Assembly (NCBI RefSeq): GCF_001457415.1
Contig: NZ_LN881719.1
Coordinates: forward strand, 1-64,000
Reading direction: 5' to 3'
Source of the DNA: Gorillibacterium timonense
Lineage (GTDB): Bacteria > Bacillota > Bacilli > Paenibacillales > NBRC-103111
DNA: 64,000 bases
A program made the position numbers and the translations under genes. The first letter of the stretch is position 1. Each line of letters opens with the position of its first letter. The notes below the pieces were generated by a model. It saw nothing but the letters and a program-made list of their open reading frames with translations, ran no database searches and was not told the DNA's origin. Below, one piece after another: positions 62,688 to 64,000 of the stretch.

Positions 62688-63890
62688 GTGTCTGATACCC
62701 GTACCATCAAAGCCCACGGGGGCCTGTTGATCAACCGTATGGTGCAAGGCGAAGCACGAACCGAGCTGTTGAAGGAGGCGGAGAGCCTTTCCGTTATCCC
62801 GATCGACAGCTGGACGATATCGGATCTTGATCTGATTGCGGTGGGAGGATTTTCTCCTCTGACCGGTTTTCTAGATGAGGCGGATTACCGCTCGGTTGTT
62901 GAACGTATGAGACTCTCGAATGGTACAGTGTGGAGCATACCGGTAACCCTTCCTGTGGAGGAGAGTCAAGCGGACCTTTTGGCTTCAGGAGAGCGTGTGG
63001 CTTTAAGAGGGGCGGAGGACGGCATCGTCTATGCGCTTATGGAGATCACCAGCCTGTATCGGGCGGATCCTCTCTACGAGGCTCAGAATGTCTTTAAGAC
63101 CACGGACGAAGCTCACCCCGGCGTGAAAAAGCTCTATTCCCGTTCGTCGGTCTATGCCGGCGGCCCCGTTTGGGTAGTGAACCGCAAGCAACCGGACCGT
63201 TTCGGCGAATTCTATTTCGATCCTATTGACACCCGCAAGCTGTTTGCAGAGAAGGGCTGGAAGACCGTTGTGGGCTTCCAAACCCGCAATCCAGTTCACC
63301 GTGCCCATGAATATATCCAGAAGAGCGCCCTTGAGATCGTTGACGGGCTGTTTCTTAACCCTCTCGTAGGGGAGACGAAGTCCGATGACATTCCGGCGGA
63401 TGTGCGGATGAAGAGTTACCTGGTGTTGCTGGAGCATTATTATCCGAAGAACAGGGTTCAGTTAGGCGTCTTCCCCGCGGCCATGCGTTATGCCGGGCCA
63501 AGGGAAGCCATTTTTCATGCCCTTGTCCGCAAAAACTACGGCTGTACGCATTTCATCGTCGGCCGGGATCATGCCGGCGTAGGCGATTACTACGGAACCT
63601 ATGAAGCTCAAGAGATATTCCGCGAATTCACAGCAGAAGACATAGGGATAACCCCCCTGTTCTTCGAGCATAGCTTTTACTGCAAAACCTGCGGTAATAT
63701 GGCATCGAGTAAAACTTGTCCGCACGACAAGGTCCATCATATGACCCTCTCCGGAACGAAGGTGAGAGCGCTCCTACGCGAGGGAGAATGCCCTCCTCCA
63801 GAGTTTACGAGGCCGGAAGTTGCCCGTGTGCTGATCGAAGGCATTCAAGATCAGGAACGGCTTTCTCTGTCAGGCGGATCGCTCGTATAA
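62688..63890 (+). CDS. sat: Sulfate adenylyltransferase (ATP sulfurylase)
   Basis: Sat makes adenylyl sulfate (APS) from sulfate and ATP. The 400-residue single-chain enzyme has [11 protein letters not shown] at 198-208 and GRDHAG from 292. A Cys-rich segment near 331-345 ([13 protein letters not shown]) fits the zinc site of bacterial Sat. It has an N-terminal PUA-like domain and no fused APS kinase. The GTG at 62688 follows GTGGAGGATATG. It follows cysH after 178 noncoding bases. cysC is not in the window. Confidence 0.94.
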   Translation: MSDTRTIKAHGGLLINRMVQGEARTELLKEAESLSVIPIDSWTISDLDLIAVGGFSPLTGFLDEADYRSVVERMRLSNGTVWSIPVTLPVEESQADLLASGERVALRGAEDGIVYALMEITSLYRADPLYEAQNVFKTTDEAHPGVKKLYSRSSVYAGGPVWVVNRKQPDRFGEFYFDPIDTRKLFAEKGWKTVVGFQTRNPVHRAHEYIQKSALEIVDGLFLNPLVGETKSDDIPADVRMKSYLVLLEHYYPKNRVQLGVFPAAMRYAGPREAIFHALVRKNYGCTHFIVGRDHAGVGDYYGTYEAQEIFREFTAEDIGITPLFFEHSFYCKTCGNMASSKTCPHDKVHHMTLSGTKVRALLREGECPPPEFTRPEVARVLIEGIQDQERLSLSGGSLV

Positions 63891-63904
63891 GTAATCCTTG
63901 CTTG

Positions 63905-63934
63905 TCATAATTGTCCACCCTGTCCCATATAGAT
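63905..63934 (+). promoter_or_regulatory. Sigma-E-like sporulation promoter within the sat terminator
   Basis: TCATAAT (63905-63911), 14 bases and CATATAGA (63926-63933) resemble the mother-cell sigma-E consensus (KMATATT, 14-15, CATACANT). The predicted start near 63941 lies after the 5' arm of the terminator hairpin. Confidence 0.5.
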
Positions 63935-63968
63935 GAGAATGAAATCTAGGGGATGGGGTGGATTTTTT
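63915..63968 (+). terminator. Terminator behind sat, overlapping the next gene's control region
   Basis: CCACCCTGTCCC (63915-63926) pairs over twelve positions, with two G-T pairs, to GGGATGGGGTGG (63950-63961). A and six T follow. The loop is 23 bases. The 3' arm contains the GGGGTGG binding site of the gene starting at 63970. Confidence 0.85.
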
Positions 63969-63969
63969 C

Positions 63970-64000
63970 ATGCGCAGATTCAGCAAAAGGGTTGTCATCT
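63970..64000 (+). CDS. Start of an unidentified gene (partial)
   Basis: An ATG at 63970 behind GGGGTGG opens MRRFSKRVVI, cut by the window end. The basic start leading toward hydrophobic residues could begin a signal or anchor sequence. cwlD, a sporulation amidase, lies near here in Bacillus, and the sigma-E-like promoter would fit, but ten residues cannot identify it. Confidence 0.4.
   Translation, partial: MRRFSKRVVI

Overview
The window is a chromosomal segment of a Gram-positive, spore-forming bacterium of the Bacillales, most likely Paenibacillaceae. I infer this from gene order that follows Bacillus subtilis from the end of an rRNA operon through ctsR-clpC, disA, cysES, sigH, rpoBC and the S10-spc-alpha ribosomal clusters. 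Strong AGGAGG-type ribosome binding sites, a Cys T-box, an L10 leader and a coding GC content that looks moderately high fit the same group. The genus cannot be fixed from the sequence alone.

Layout. 1-516: 3' end of 23S rRNA, 5S rRNA and terminator. 956-5746: the ctsR-mcsA-mcsB-clpC protein-arginine phosphorylation and proteolysis operon, with a near-ideal promoter and a CtsR operator. 5896-8400: a secreted leucine-rich-repeat/beta-propeller protein inserted between clpC and radA. 8489-13642: radA, disA (c-di-AMP synthase), pssA, one minus-strand conserved gene and a PIN-TRAM membrane protein. 13749-22747: a fused ispDF, gltX, a Cys T-box controlling cysE-cysS, mrnC, rlmB, rae1, sigH and an AraC/GyrI-type regulator. 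23093-40169: rpmG-secE-nusG, rplKA, rplJL, an rRNA-methyltransferase-like gene, rpoBC, rplGB (L7Ae family), rpsL-rpsG-fusA-tuf. 40200-57557: the S10, spc and alpha operons, truA and rplM-rpsI.

57542-60637 is a small AT-rich island directly behind rpsI. It holds an integrase gene split by one in-frame amber codon, a secreted Met-rich protein gene broken by a stop and a probable 1-nt frameshift, and a small membrane-anchored protein. Near-identical 25-27 nt repeats flank it; both lie on terminator 3' arms and are candidate att sites. I read it as a decaying integrated element.

60852-64000 returns to chromosomal genes: a YciI-like protein, a small acidic ORF, cysH and sat (sulfate assimilation), and the first codons of another gene. 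A sigma-E-like promoter for that last gene lies within the terminator of sat.

Functionally the window is mainly translation and transcription machinery plus stress proteolysis, c-di-AMP signalling, isoprenoid precursor synthesis and sulfur/cysteine supply. The features most worth follow-up are the LRR-propeller gene inside the stress operon neighbourhood, the ispDF fusion, the decayed island with its Met-rich secreted protein, and the inverted repeats that overlap promoters of translation genes.
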